In this document: piece by piece, positions 41,903 through 53,500 of the stretch | Layout: every line of letters starts with the position of its first letter | Position numbering within the stretch: position 1 is the stretch's first letter | Assembly (NCBI GenBank): GCA_039090855.1 | Contig: CM076996.1 | Span: 43,552,469-43,616,468, forward strand | From: Macrothele yani | Lineage: Eukaryota > Arthropoda > Arachnida > Araneae > Macrothelidae | Reading direction: 5' to 3' | Length of the DNA: 64,000 bases | Translations under genes and position numbers: made by a program | The notes under the pieces: model-generated | The model's database searches: none | Seen by the model: only the letters and a program-made list of their open reading frames with translations | Told to the model about the DNA's origin: nothing

Positions 41903-42735
41903 TACACGTACCATTCGCAGAGAACTTCATTCTATGGATTACCGTGGTCGTGCGGCTGCTCATAAGCTTTTCATCTCCACTCGGAATGCTACTCGTCGTT
42001 TAGCATGGTGTAAAGAACATTTATCGTGGAAATGGAAACGGGTCCTATGGACTGATGAATCCAGATACACGATCTATCAGTCTGATGGCCGTGTGTGGGT
42101 ATGGCGGCAGCCGGGGAATGCTATTTACCACAGTGTACTGTTCTTACGGTCAAGTTTGAAGCTGGCAGTGTACTCGTGTGGGGGTGTTTTTCGTGGTATG
42201 GTCCCGGCCCACTGCTTATCGTATACAAACCTGTTAACCAACACCTCTACCTCGATATTCTGGACAATTATGCCCTACCAAATCTGCGGCAATATTATGG
42301 AACCGAGCCTTGTTGGTACCAGCAGGATAATGTACCGAGCCATAAAGCAAGGACTGTTACGGCGTGGTTTAACGGTAATTTCGTATCGTTTGTGGACTGG
42401 CCAGCACATAGCCCTGATCTTAATCATATAGAGCACCTATGGGACGAATTAGAGCGCCGCATAAGAAGTTTAGAACCAAGGCCTACAACTAAGCAACACT
42501 TAGCGGCAGCATTATGTACTGAATGGGAGCGCATACCTATCGCTGCGTTCCAAAACCTTGTCGAAAGCATGTCTCGAAGGGTCAGTGCATGCATAAAGGC
42601 CAAAGGTGGACCGACACCGTACTAATGTAAAATGCTATATTGTATTTATCTTCTACGTGTCCGGTGACTTTCGTCAATATAGTGTATATACAACCAGAGG
42701 GCCAGCTTTCGGTTAGCAGAGTGTTCGTAGTCAGA

Positions 42736-43795
42736 ATGGGAAAAGCTGCCGATTTATCAGAGTTTCATGAAGGACAAAATGTGATGACACGGCGCTTCGG
42801 AATTACGAGTTGTTCACGCGCCGCTGTAAAGAGTACGTATCAAAAGTGGCGCACAGATGGTCTAACTGCGAATCGTCGTCCAGCAGTGTGTCGTCTGCAG
42901 CTCCTTGATGCCAGAGGGTAGCGGATACTTTTGCGCATTGTTCACAGCGACCGCAGGGCCACAGTGCGACAAATCACCCGCAGCTACAACAGTGGTGATC
43001 AGGGCAATGTGTTGCAGCACACAGTTCATCGCAGCCTTCTGCGCATGGGCCTGCGTAATGGAAGACCCATCCGTGTTCTCATGCTTACTGCACGTCATAT
43101 CCAACAACGCATGAAATGGGCCCAAGAACAGTGAATGATTGGAAGAAAGTGGCCCAGTCTGACGAAGCAAGATTCCTGGTGCATCACGAAAACGGCATAG
43201 CGCGGATACGCCGATTACCAACGGAAGCTATGGCACCTGGATGCACTGTTGGGCGGAAACAGGCAGGCGGCGGCGGTGTTATGCTGTGGGAGATGTGTTC
43301 TTGGGACAATTTAGTCTCCATTATCACAATAGTTGTTAGTTTTTATGGCGCAAGGGCCATGTCTGGCCAAAGAGCGCTATCACAATAGCATAATCCCTGA
43401 TAGCTTTCATGTATCTGAACATCGTTGCGGACCAAGTCCATCCATTCATAGCAACTGCGTTCCGTGCTGGTGATGGCTATTACCAACAGGATAATGCGTC
43501 ATGCCAGACTGCCAGAGTCGTCAAAGAGTGGTTCGAGGAACATGCTGGTGTCTTTCTGTTAATGCCCTTGCCTCCAAATTCACTTGACATGAACCCAATC
43601 GAACATTTGTGCTTCGACTTGGAAAAGCGGGTTCGCGCTAAATCCCCACCACCCTGAAATGTACTAGAACTGTAGGACCTGCTGTTGATATTATGGTACC
43701 AGATACTACAGGATACCTATTGCCACCTCATCGAATCGATGCCTCGCCGAGTGGCCGCTGTTTTGCGGACTAAAATGGGTCATACAGCTTATTAG
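42736..43795 (+). pseudogene. Tc1-family transposase, family G
   Basis: Begins MGKAADLSEFHEGQNVMTRR, followed by a weak helix-turn-helix. The middle block is SDRRATVRQITRSYNSGDQG. The catalytic motifs are SDEARFLVHH, YQQDNASCQTARV and DMNPIEHLCFDLEKRVRAKS. Multiple stops and frameshifts occur, plus a 45-bp insertion at 43333-43377. The family end HTAY-stop is at about 43793. Confidence 0.85.
43333..43377 (+). repeat. 45-bp insertion with 11-bp target duplication
   Basis: The segment ttgttagtttttatggcgca plus 25 more bases is bounded by identical tatcacaatag at 43322-43332 and 43378-43388. It interrupts the family G transposase. Duplication length and a sharp boundary point to a very short 5'-truncated retroposon insertion. 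Confidence 0.75.
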
Positions 43796-43989
43796 GTAGG
43801 AGGTCATAATGTAATGGCTCAACGGTGTACACTGAGTTAGCTTTGCATTAGGAACACCTACCTAACAACGCATTGGTTCACCTTTCTGTGCAATTTCGGC
43901 TCGCAGACGCCTATGAACAAATTCTACAAGGCGTCGAACATCCTCCATGCGTAACCTGACCAATGTCCGCTGTCGCAGCTCTATCAGTC

Positions 43990-46900
43990 ACGTTCATTCC
44001 GTGAAGGATGATTGATCAGCAGCTCTCACACTCTGTTCTAGCATACCCCACAAATGTTCAATGGGTTTACAGTCAGGGAAGTTTGGGGGCCGAAACAATG
44101 TGGCGAATGCCTTATTGTGTTCCTCCAACCACTCACTAGTTATGACATGGTGCGTTGTCCTGTTGAAAGATGGCACAGTGGTCCGGGTAAACCTCCTGCA
44201 GATATGGATGGAGATGGTTCACCACATTTCCCCATTACTTAAAGAAGAGGATAAATGATGCTGTGCGTTGTCCTGTTGAAAGATGACACTATGGTCCGGG
44301 TAAACCTCCTGCAGATATGGATGGAGAACTGGTTCACCACATTTCCCCATTACTTAAAGAAGAGGATAAATGATGCTGTGCGTTGTCCTGTTGAAAGATG
44401 GCACAGTGGTCCGGGTAAACCTCCTGCAGATATGGATGGAGATGGTTCACCACATTTCCCCATTACTTAAAGAAGAGGATAAATGATGCTGTGCGTTGTC
44501 CTGTTGAAAGATGACACTATGGTCCGGGTAAACCTCCTGCAGATATGGATGGAGATGGTTCACCACATTTCCCCATTACTTAAAGAAGAGGATAAATGAT
44601 GCTGTGCGTTGTCCTGTTGAAAGATGACACTATGGTCCGGGTAAACCTCCTGCAGATATGGATGGAGAACTGGTTCACCACATTTCCCCATTACTTAAAG
44701 AAGAGGATAAATGATGCTGTGCGTTGTCCTGTTGAAAGATGGCACAGTGGTCCGGGTAAACCTCCTGCAGATATGGATGGAGATGGTTCACCACATTTCC
44801 CCATTACTTAAAGAAGAGGATAAATGATGCTGTGCGTTGTCCTGTTGAAAGATGACACTATGGTCCGGGTAAACCTCCTGCAGATATGGATGGAGATGGT
44901 TCACCACATTTCCCCATTACTTAAAGAAGAGGATAAATGATGCTGTGCGTTGTCCTGTTGAAAGATGACACTATGGTCCGGGTAAACCTCCTGCAGATAT
45001 GGATGGAGAACTGGTTCACCACATTTCCCCATTACTTAAAGAAGAGGATAAATGATGCTGTGCGTTGTCCTGTTGAAAGATGGCACAGTGGTCCGGGTAA
45101 ACCTCCTGCAGATATGGATGGAGAACTGGTTCACCACATTTCCCCATTACTTAAAGAAGAGGATAAATGATGCTGTGCGTTGTCCTGTTGAAAGATGACA
45201 CTATGGTCCGGGTAAACCTCCTGCAGATATGGATGGAGATGGTTCACCACATTTCCCCATTACTTAAAGAAGAGGATAAATGATGCTGTGCGTTGTCCTG
45301 TTGAAAGATGACACTATGGTCCGGGTAAACCTCCTGCAGATATGGATGGAGAACTGGTTCACCACATTTCCCCATTACTTAAAGAAGAGGATAAATGATG
45401 CTGTGCGTTGTCCTGTTGAAAGATGGCACAGTGGTCCGGGTAAACCTCCTGCAGATATGGATGGAGATGGTTCACCACATTTCCCCATTACTTAAAGAAG
45501 AGGATAAATGATGCTGTGCGTTGTCCTGTTGAAAGATGACACTATGGTCCGGGTAAACCTCCTGCAGATATGGATGGAGAACTGGTTCACCACATTTCCC
45601 CATTACTTAAAGAAGAGGATAAATGATGCTGTGCGTTGTCCTGTTGAAAGATGACACTATGGTCCGGGTAAACCTCCTGCAGATATGGATGGAGAACTGG
45701 TTCACCACATTTCCCCATTACTTAAAGAAGAGGATAAATGATGCTGTGCGTTGTCCTGTTGAAAGATGGCACAGTGGTCCGGGTAAACCTCCTGCAGATA
45801 TGGATGGAGATGGTTCACCACATTTCCCCATTACTTAAAGAAGAGGATAAATGATGCTGTGCGTTGTCCTGTTGAAAGATGACACTATGGTCCGGGTAAA
45901 CCTCCTGCAGATATGGATGGAGATGGTTCACCACATTTCCCCATTACTTAAAGAAGAGGATAAATGATGCTGTGCGTTGTCCTGTTGAAAGATGACACTA
46001 TGGTCCGGGTAAACCTCCTGCAGATATGGATGGAGAACTGGTTCACCACATTTCCCCATTACTTAAAGAAGAGGATAAATGATGCTGTGCGTTGTCCTGT
46101 TGAAAGATGACACTATGGTCCGGGTAAACCTCCTGCAGATATGGATGGAGATGGTTCACCACATTTCCCCATTACTTAAAGAAGAGGATAAATGATGCTG
46201 TGCGTTGTCCTGTTGAAAGATGACACTATGGTCCGGGTAAACCTCCTGCAGATATGGATGGAGATGGTTCACCACATTTCCCCATTACTTAAAGAAGAGG
46301 ATAAATGATGCTGTGCGTTGTCCTGTTGAAAGATGACACTATGGTCCGGGTAAACCTCCTGCAGATATGGATGGAGATGGTTCACCACATTTCCCCATTA
46401 CTTAAAGAAGAGGATAAATGATGCTGTGCGTTGTCCTGTTGAAAGATGACACTATGGTCCGGGTAAACCTCCTGCAGATATGGATGGAGATGGTTCACCA
46501 CATTTCCCCATTACTTAAAGAAGAGGATAAATGATGCTGTGCGTTGTCCTGTTGAAAGATGACACTATGGTCCGGGTAAACCTCCTGCAGATATGGATGG
46601 AGATGGTTCACCACATTTCCCCATTACTTAAAGAAGAGGATAAATGATGCTGTGCGTTGTCCTGTTGAAAGATGACACTATGGTCCGGGTAAACCTCCTG
46701 CAGATATGGATGGAGATGGTTCACCACATTTCCCCATTACTTAAAGAAGAGGATAAATGATGCTGTGCGTTGTCCTGTTGAAAGATGACACTATGGTCCG
46801 GGTAAACCTCCTGCAGATATGGATGGAGATGGTTCACCACATTTCCCCATTACTTAAAGAAGAGGATAAATGATGCTGTGCGTTGTCCTGTTGAAAGATG

Positions 46901-48500
46901 ACACTATGGTCCGGGTAAACCTCCTGCAGATATGGATGGAGATGGTTCACCACATTTCCCCATTACTTAAAGAAGAGGATAAATGATGCTGTGCGTTGTC
47001 CTGTTGAAAGATGACACTATGGTCCGGGTAAACCTCCTGCAGATATGGATGGAGATGGTTCACCACATTTCCCCATTACTTAAAGAAGAGGATAAATGAT
47101 GCTGTGCGTTGTCCTGTTGAAAGATGACACTATGGTCCGGGTAAACCTCCTGCAGATATGGATGGAGATGGTTCACCACATTTCCCCATTACTTAAAGAA
47201 GAGGATAAATGATGCTGTGCGTTGTCCTGTTGAAAGATGACACTATGGTCCGGGTAAACCTCCTGCAGATATGGATGGAGATGGTTCACCACATTTCCCC
47301 ATTACTTAAAGAAGAGGATAAATGATGCTGTGCGTTGTCCTGTTGAAAGATGACACTATGGTCCGGGTAAACCTCCTGCAGATATGGATGGAGATGGTTC
47401 ACCACATTTCCCCATTACTTAAAGAAGAGGATAAATGATGCTGTGCGTTGTCCTGTTGAAAGATGACACTATGGTCCGGGTAAACCTCCTGCAGATATGG
47501 ATGGAGATGGTTCACCACATTTCCCCATTACTTAAAGAAGAGGATAAATGATGCTGTGCGTTGTCCTGTTGAAAGATGGCACTATGGTCCGGGTAAACCT
47601 CCTGCAGATATGGATGGAGATGGTTCACCACATTTCCCCATTACTTAAAGAAGAGGATAAATGATGCTGTGCGTTGTCCTGTTGAAAGATGACACTATGG
47701 TCCGGGTAAACCTCCTGCAGATATGGATGGAGATGGTTCACCACATTTCCCCATTACTTAAAGAAGAGGATAAATGATGCTGTGCGTTGTCCTGTTGAAA
47801 GATGACACTATGGTCCGGGTAAACCTCCTGCAGATATGGATGGAGACTGGTTCACCACATTTCCCCATTACTTAAAGAAGAGGATAAATGATGCTGTGCG
47901 TTGTCCTGTTGAAAGATGACACTATGGTCCGGGTAAACCTCCTGCAGATATGGATGGAGAACTGGTTCACCACATTTCCCCATTACTTAAAGAAGAGGAT
48001 AAATGATGCTGTGCGTTGTCCTGTTGAAAGATGACACTATGGTCCGGGTAAACCTCCTGCAGATATGGATGGAGATGGTTCACCACATTTCCCCATTACT
48101 TAAAGAAGAGGATAAATGATGCTGTGCGTTGTCCTGTTGAAAGATGACACTATGGTCCGGGTAAACCTCCTGCAGATATGGATGGAGATGGTCGACTAAC
48201 AGGTCCCTGTGGCGTCCACCATTCAGTGTTTGTGGGATGATAACCAACGGACCTAGAGCTTGGCAAGAAAAAAGCTCCTCAGACCGGAACACCACCTCCA
48301 CCGGCCTGTTGAGCCCCAACTGTGCAACCAGATGATAGGGCTTCATGCTATTTATGCCATATGCAAACACGCCCATCAGCATGGTGCAGCAGAAAACGGG
48401 ACTCATCACTCCAGACGACCTTTCTCCATCTGTCGAGGGTCCATTGCCGACATTCCTTGGCTTATGAAGACGCCCATTTCGCGGTAACTAGGCGTCATCA
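43990..48500 (-). pseudogene. Tc1-family transposase, family H, split by tandem amplification
   Basis: The N-terminal side is at 48190-48500: a WRKV-type step, then LHHADGRVFAYGINSMK-like sequence, then SEELFSCQALGPLVIIPQTL and DLLVDHLHPYLQEVYPDHSV leading into IFQQDNA. The C-terminal side is at 43994-44176: SEWLEEHNKAFATLFRPPNF and DCKPIEHLWGMLEQSVRAAD, with the catalytic Glu. The second catalytic Asp (QQDNA) lies inside the unit that was amplified, so it is present about 35 times. The N-terminal DNA-binding domain was removed by the LINE insertion. Confidence 0.85.
44150..48190. repeat. 113/115-bp satellite of ~35 units derived from Tc1 catalytic-core DNA
   Basis: Each unit contains ~68 bp of family H transposase coding DNA (minus strand: HPYLQEVYPDHSVIFQQDNA) and ~45 bp of filler (tcaccacatttccccattac, then ttaaagaagaggataaatg). 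Units are nearly identical. Variants are gatggcacagtgg versus gatgacactatgg, and gagatgg versus gagaactgg (the 2-bp length difference). From 44396 to about 45880 the first variant recurs every third unit, a 341-343-bp higher-order repeat; from about 46100 to 47560 the array is a uniform monomer repeat. Confidence 0.95.
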
Positions 48501-48514
48501 TGGGTACCTTTGCT

Positions 48515-48600
48515 GGTCTCCGGCTGTGGACCTTTCGACGTCCCGATGGCGCAGTGGTCTCCGGCTGTGGACCTTTCGGCGTCCCGGTGGCGCAGTGGTC
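48515..48600 (+). promoter_or_regulatory. Tandem 41-bp 5'-UTR monomers of the LINE
   Basis: Two head-to-tail units of ggtctccggctgtggacctttcg-type sequence, each ending in cg(a/g)tggcgcagt. The phrase tggcgcagtggtct equals the A box of the abundant SINE. Promoter function is inferred by analogy with monomer-type LINE 5' UTRs. Confidence 0.45.
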
Positions 48601-48825
48601 TCAGCGCTGGCTTTTGATAAGGACAAGTCGCACACTCGTAGAGCTCCCGAGTGATAGTTGGCTTTTGTTTGATTTTGGATATTTGTGTGTTGGTTTAAGT
48701 GTCCCTGGTATCGTTTTGCTGTGTTCTACACTCCTTCCACTTCACAAGCAGTGATAGCGGACAGCCACAGTTTTTTTGAGTGTTGTGAGGTGCTGCACTC
48801 GCTCACGTTAGGGTTCGTGGTCGAG

Positions 48826-50566
48826 ATGACCACAACTTCTGCTATCGTCTCTACCGCTTCACATACTTCGTCATCGTCTTCTAGTTCTACTATCTCGTAT
48901 TCATCAGCTTTGAATGTGCCTGTTTCTTCACCTGTGCTTCCTGATATCTCTACTATGTCTTCTACCAGCAACGTCCCATATACTGATGGAACCAACTCTA
49001 GTGTTAGGGCTAGTCATATGTGCCCGCCCCTGCTTGCGTTTGCGACTGTTGTTGGTGGCTCATCTCAGCTGATTACGACTTCATTTTCTGATAACATTGA
49101 ACTTACCAGAGTGGATAAAGTATTGAAGATTTTGGTTCCTGAAGAATCTCGTGAAGGTAAGTAGTATAACTCCTCATTACTTCTTAGTGTCTTTTTTCAA
49201 TCGTTGCCCGACCCCCCTTCACTTTATCTAGATGCTATTTATAAAGTTGTTCCCAAAAAACAGATAGTGTCTATTATTCGTATGGGAGGGGGAATTATAG
49301 TGCAATTTACAGACCCCACTACTGTTGATAAAATTCTTCAGTCAGGAATTGATATTAGACATTTCCATTCACAACCTATTCCTGCTTCACATAGGCCTAT
49401 TACTGTTACCCTCTCGCCGGTGCCGACAGCCATCCCGGATTCAATACTAATTAAAGCACTAGTGTCTTTTGGACGAGTGATTGGTACAACGAAAATTCTT
49501 CCAGCTTTAGGTCGCGACTCGCACTATAGTTCAGTGCAAGGAGGACGTCGACAGTACCGTATCATATTCCCTAATGAAGAAGCTATTGTTGAACGTCCCA
49601 CATCCATGGAATTCAGCATCGGCAACCGCACATTCGTTTTTAATGTGTTTGCGGGTATCCAGTGCTTTAAGTGCAAGGCTGAAGGGAATGTTGTGTCCGA
49701 ATGCCCACATCGTGTTCCACAGGACAATTCTGCTCCTGCTGCCACTGCTACTTCTATTTCATCGGCTTTATTTGCTGCTCAACCAGGAGTTGCAGGAAAA
49801 TCACCTGTAATAACCTTCTACAGACTCTACTTCTACTGGTAACCCTGTTGCTTCAGTTCCTGGATCTCGTCAATTTGATAATGTTCCACCCGGCTCGACT
49901 TTGACCTCTACTGCAGTGGGTTTACATAGTCCCTTTGTTATGGACACTTCAAATTTTCCACATCTGCTACCACCTCAACAGGCCACCCAGTCTCAGACAG
50001 CTAATAAACGCTCTATTTTACCAGCTTCACCACGATGCACTCGTTCGTATTGTCGTTCCAGTTTACGACAAAAACAAAGCACTTTAACCCCGCACTCTCG
50101 ACGTTCTTCTGCTTCACCTAGCCAGGACAGTCAATATGCTGTTTCCACATCCAACACCTATGGCATCCTTACCGATTCGGTAGAAGAAAGCATGGAATCT
50201 GCCCATGATAGTGAATCGCAGTCTGCTTCTTCAGAAGGTGAATGCTCCTTTGCCCACACCCTTCTTGATCTTCCAGAGGTTTTCCAGGACAGCACTGTCC
50301 CCAATACGCCATTTACTCTCTCTGAATTAATATCCATCTATCAGTGTCCGAAAAAGAGCAACATTATGGAAATACCATGCGTGCGGAGGAATTCACAGCG
50401 ACTTCCCGAAATGGTACAACAACTTGCAGCACTCGAAGAAGTCTTTAGTAATGTCTCTCTGCCGTCTTGGGCCATCCAATATGGTAGAAGGACAAAATGT
50501 ATGCTTAAGGTTCTCATGCCTAAACTTGCAGACCATCTTCAATCACCCCAAAGAAGAAGAGATTAA
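48826..50566 (+). pseudogene. LINE ORF1 (gag-like, CCHC zinc knuckle)
   Basis: Begins around MTTTSAIVSTASHTSSSSSS, a Ser/Thr-rich low-complexity N terminus, then a folded part (DAIYKVVPKKQIVSIIRMGG to RQYRIIFPNEEAIVER) in the style of LINE RNA-binding domains. The zinc knuckle at about 49663-49705 is CFKCKAEGNVVSEC, in which the usual His ligand is Asn. An in-frame TAG at 49162-49164 and a frameshift near 49840 break the gene. The last third (49901-50566) is Ser/Gln-rich. Confidence 0.8.
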
Positions 50567-53500
50567 ATGTTGTCTCCTTCAACTGTCGGGGATTCGCTAT
50601 TTCAGTAGCGAACACCCTGGTTTTTGAGGATCTTCGTCTGTTACGAGCTGATATACTTTTGTTACAAGAAACAAATGTTGCAGTACATACCGATCTTTTC
50701 TGTTGGCGTTGCTGGCCTTTTTTATGGGGGTTTTCCTAATTCCTTTTTGTCTTTTATTACTGAACCCATCGTGGGTCAGGAACTGCAGTGAGTTTTCATA
50801 ATTCCTTTTTGTCTTTTATTACTGACATCCACGAGTCACAGGGTCAGCCCGGAATTTTTCAATATGTTTCATTTCGATATTTTTCTGTTTGTTTCCATTT
50901 ACTCAATGTACATATGCCGCAAAATGCCTCTACAGCCGAATCTCTTCTGAATCATGTTACCTCTATTCTTACTTCTATTCCGTCGTCAGGCTATTATTTT
51001 CGCTAGGGACTTCAACTGTACACTTAATCCAACAAATGATGATAGGGATGGTCCTTCTGAATCCCGACATTTATTGGTTTCACAACTCTTGCAGTTGGTA
51101 GCTAATTTCGACCTACCTGATGCTTTTTGATTACTCTATCAGGCCACCCGTGAATTCACTTGGTTTCCCTCCACCATTTCCACCTGTGTTCCTTCTCGAC
51201 TGGATCGATTTTGTGTTTCACGGTTTTTACACTCTGCGATTTCTTCTGTCTCCCACGCACCAAGTGTTACCTCAGATCATCGACCGGTTATTCTTTCTTT
51301 TCATCCTTCGGTTTCAATTACCCTCATCCTCAGGTTCGGACGTTTGATGACACTTTGCTTCAAAATGCTACCTTTGTTTCGGAAATTATTAGAATAATTT
51401 CTTGTTCAGTTGCGTCTTTTCCTGCTTCCGCAGATCCGGCTGCCCTGCGGCTCTCCACCAAACAACAGATTATCGCTTTTGCCCGAAAAAATTCTTTTCG
51501 TTTGCACACAATTCAAGCAATGCAGATTGATTCCTTTCAACGCGATTTCCTAATTGCTCTGCCTTCCACATTTGAATATGATTTTTAAGTGCTAAAGTTC
51601 GACAGCTTCGTTTATCTCTTGCGTCCTCTGCCCTTGTTCGTCTCAAATACTCAAAGCTACGCTTTCATGATGATCCTTTTGAAAATATTCGTCAACTGGA
51701 ACATACCTCTGTTAAAAGTAACATGATTACCTTCCTTGCTCTTCCTGATGGCTCTGCCACTGTGGATTAGTATCAGATTTGCTCGATGACTCACGAATAT
51801 TATAGCCGTCGTTTTAGTCCAACTCCCACTTCACCACCGGAATCGTTTTTGCTTCTTCAGAATCTCCCGCAAGTTCCTGCCCACTTTTTGTCTTCGTTAT
51901 CTACTACCATTTCACCTGCCGAAATCAAAATTTCAATTTTTAGCCTCAACGATCGTTCGGCTCAAGGGGAAGATGGCCTTCCCCTTTCTTTTTACAAATT
52001 CTTTCTTCCACATCTTCCTTTATTGGTTGCTTGCTTCAATTTTATTTTTCAGCTTCACATTTTTCTTCGTCCTATTTTTCGTTTGCTGCTCTTCGTTTGA
52101 TCCCTAAATCCGGAAATCTTAGCTCTTTTTCTAACTGGCGGCCTATCTCTATACTCAATACTGATTACAAAAATTTTACTAAGCTTCTAGCCCTACGTCT
52201 CAATCCCATTCTTGCTGACATAATCCATCCTGATCAAACTTACACGGCTCCATTCCGTTCTATTTCTTCCAAAATTCTTACCATACGTAATCTCTATTCC
52301 CTAGCTTCCAGGCTTTCTGAACCCCTGGGACCCTTTTCTCTCGATCAGAAACAGGCTTTTGATTCCATTAATCACTCTTACCTCTTCGCTGTTCTTCGCC
52401 GCTTTGGCTTTCCTCCCGCTTTCTGCTCTGCAATATTTAACTTCTACTCAGATGCTTTTTCCCGTGTTCGTACTGCCGCTTTTCAAACTTCCTCTATTCC
52501 TTTTTCTAATGGGATTCGACAAGGCTGTGCCCTATCTGGTCAACTCTTTACTGTTTTCTTTGAACCATTACTGATTGCACTTCGGTTTCGTTCTACAATT
52601 CCTCGCAGTCTCCCGATGCATCGCCACCACCACGTCGTTTTGACCACCTACGCTGATGACCTCACCGTCTTCCTACGTTCTAGACGGGCTTTTGACATCC
52701 TCCATACCACCTATGATGAATACGCTGCTATCTCTGGATCTGCTTTAAATATCAACAAGTGCTCAGGTCTCTGGGCCGGGGCTTGGACCTCCCACGGGGA
52801 TCGACCTTGGTCGGTCCAATGGTCGAATACAGTCATCAAAATTTTAGGGGTCTATGTTGGCTCTCCTGTGGCCGTGGCTGCTGCTACATGGAATCCCATC
52901 ATCAGTGGTAACGACAAACGACTTGATCCATTCTGCCGTTTGAAAGCTCACTTTTCTTTCTCTAGCCGTTCTTTCCTGCTCAACACGTTTATTCTACCAA
53001 AGGTTTTCCATACAAGGATTGCTCACCCGCCGCCTCAACTTGTGTTGATTCACATTCAAATTTTATTTACAGATTTTATTTGGAACGCCATTATTGGGTA
53101 TATCTTACTACGCTTACTCTTCCCGTGGCGTATGGCGGGCTTGGTCTTACCGATGTGTCTTCTAAATTCAGGTTCTTTCATCTTTATAACTTCATTCATG
53201 AATTTACGCTTCCTCTTTCTTCCTCTAGAACCATTATCGATACTCTTTTCTTTCCCCGCAGCCCTCATCTCACTGTTTCCACCTTTCTGCTAATGGATCT
53301 CTATCCACTCCTTCCTGCGCATATTCCAGACACTTACATTTCCGCAATTTCCCTTTGGCGATCCTTGTACCCAGTCCGGCTCCCACCCTCTACTACACCT
53401 GATCTATTGGCAGAACCTCTCTTCTTTTCTTCCGCTATTCATTCTCCTTACCTCCACTTCTCCACTTGGTTTGCCAGTGAAGTGGTGAAGGTTTCTCAGC

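Larger units (their letters stand above)
40228..42625 (+). pseudogene. Tc1-family DD34E transposase, family A, interrupted
   Basis: The N-terminal half before the insertions has IRETERRLNIPKSTVLVVLN and GRPKKISDRGRRS. The catalytic half resumes at 41934 (DYRGRAAAHKLFISTRNATR), with WTDESRY, then a one-base frameshift near 42118, then QQDNVPSHKAR and DLNHIEHLWD, ending GGPTPY at 42625. The DDE triad is retained. Sequence is about as diverged from copy 1 as expected for two independent decayed copies. Confidence 0.9.
40160..42684 (+). mobile_element. Tc1-like element, family A, copy 2, carrying two nested elements
   Basis: TA-flanked. Terminal repeats CACTATACTGACAAATGTCA (left) and tcgtcaatatagtg (right) match family A at 9819-11051. 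Its normal 1.2 kb is expanded to 2.5 kb by an integrase-derived element (about 40571-41736) and a hAT MITE (41748-41902), which landed only a few bases apart in the sequence ggtatatacacgta. Confidence 0.93.
42700..43827 (+). mobile_element. Tc1-like element, family G, 5' truncated
   Basis: The right terminus cataatgtaatggctcaacggtg is followed by TA at 43828-43829; no matching left terminus is found next to the preceding Tc1. A relative of its right half lies at 60345-60818 and ends in the related cataatgttaatggcttatcggcg. Confidence 0.8.
43830..48515 (-). mobile_element. Tc1-like element, family H, expanded by an internal satellite
   Basis: The left terminal repeat CACTGAGTTAGCTTTGCATT follows TA at 43828-43829. 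The transposase gene runs on the minus strand, and its right (N-terminal) part is cut by the LINE at about 48515, so no right terminus is seen. About 4 kb of tandem repeats (44150-48190) separate the two halves of the catalytic domain. Confidence 0.85.

Noticed and set aside
44150..48190. CRISPR-like array because of regular repeats
   Set aside because: Units are contiguous with no unique spacers, and they carry Tc1 transposase coding DNA.
49160..49200. Short intron (GTAAGT ... CTTAG) in LINE ORF1
   Set aside because: It would be about 30 nt, too short for a normal intron; an in-frame stop in a decayed copy is simpler.
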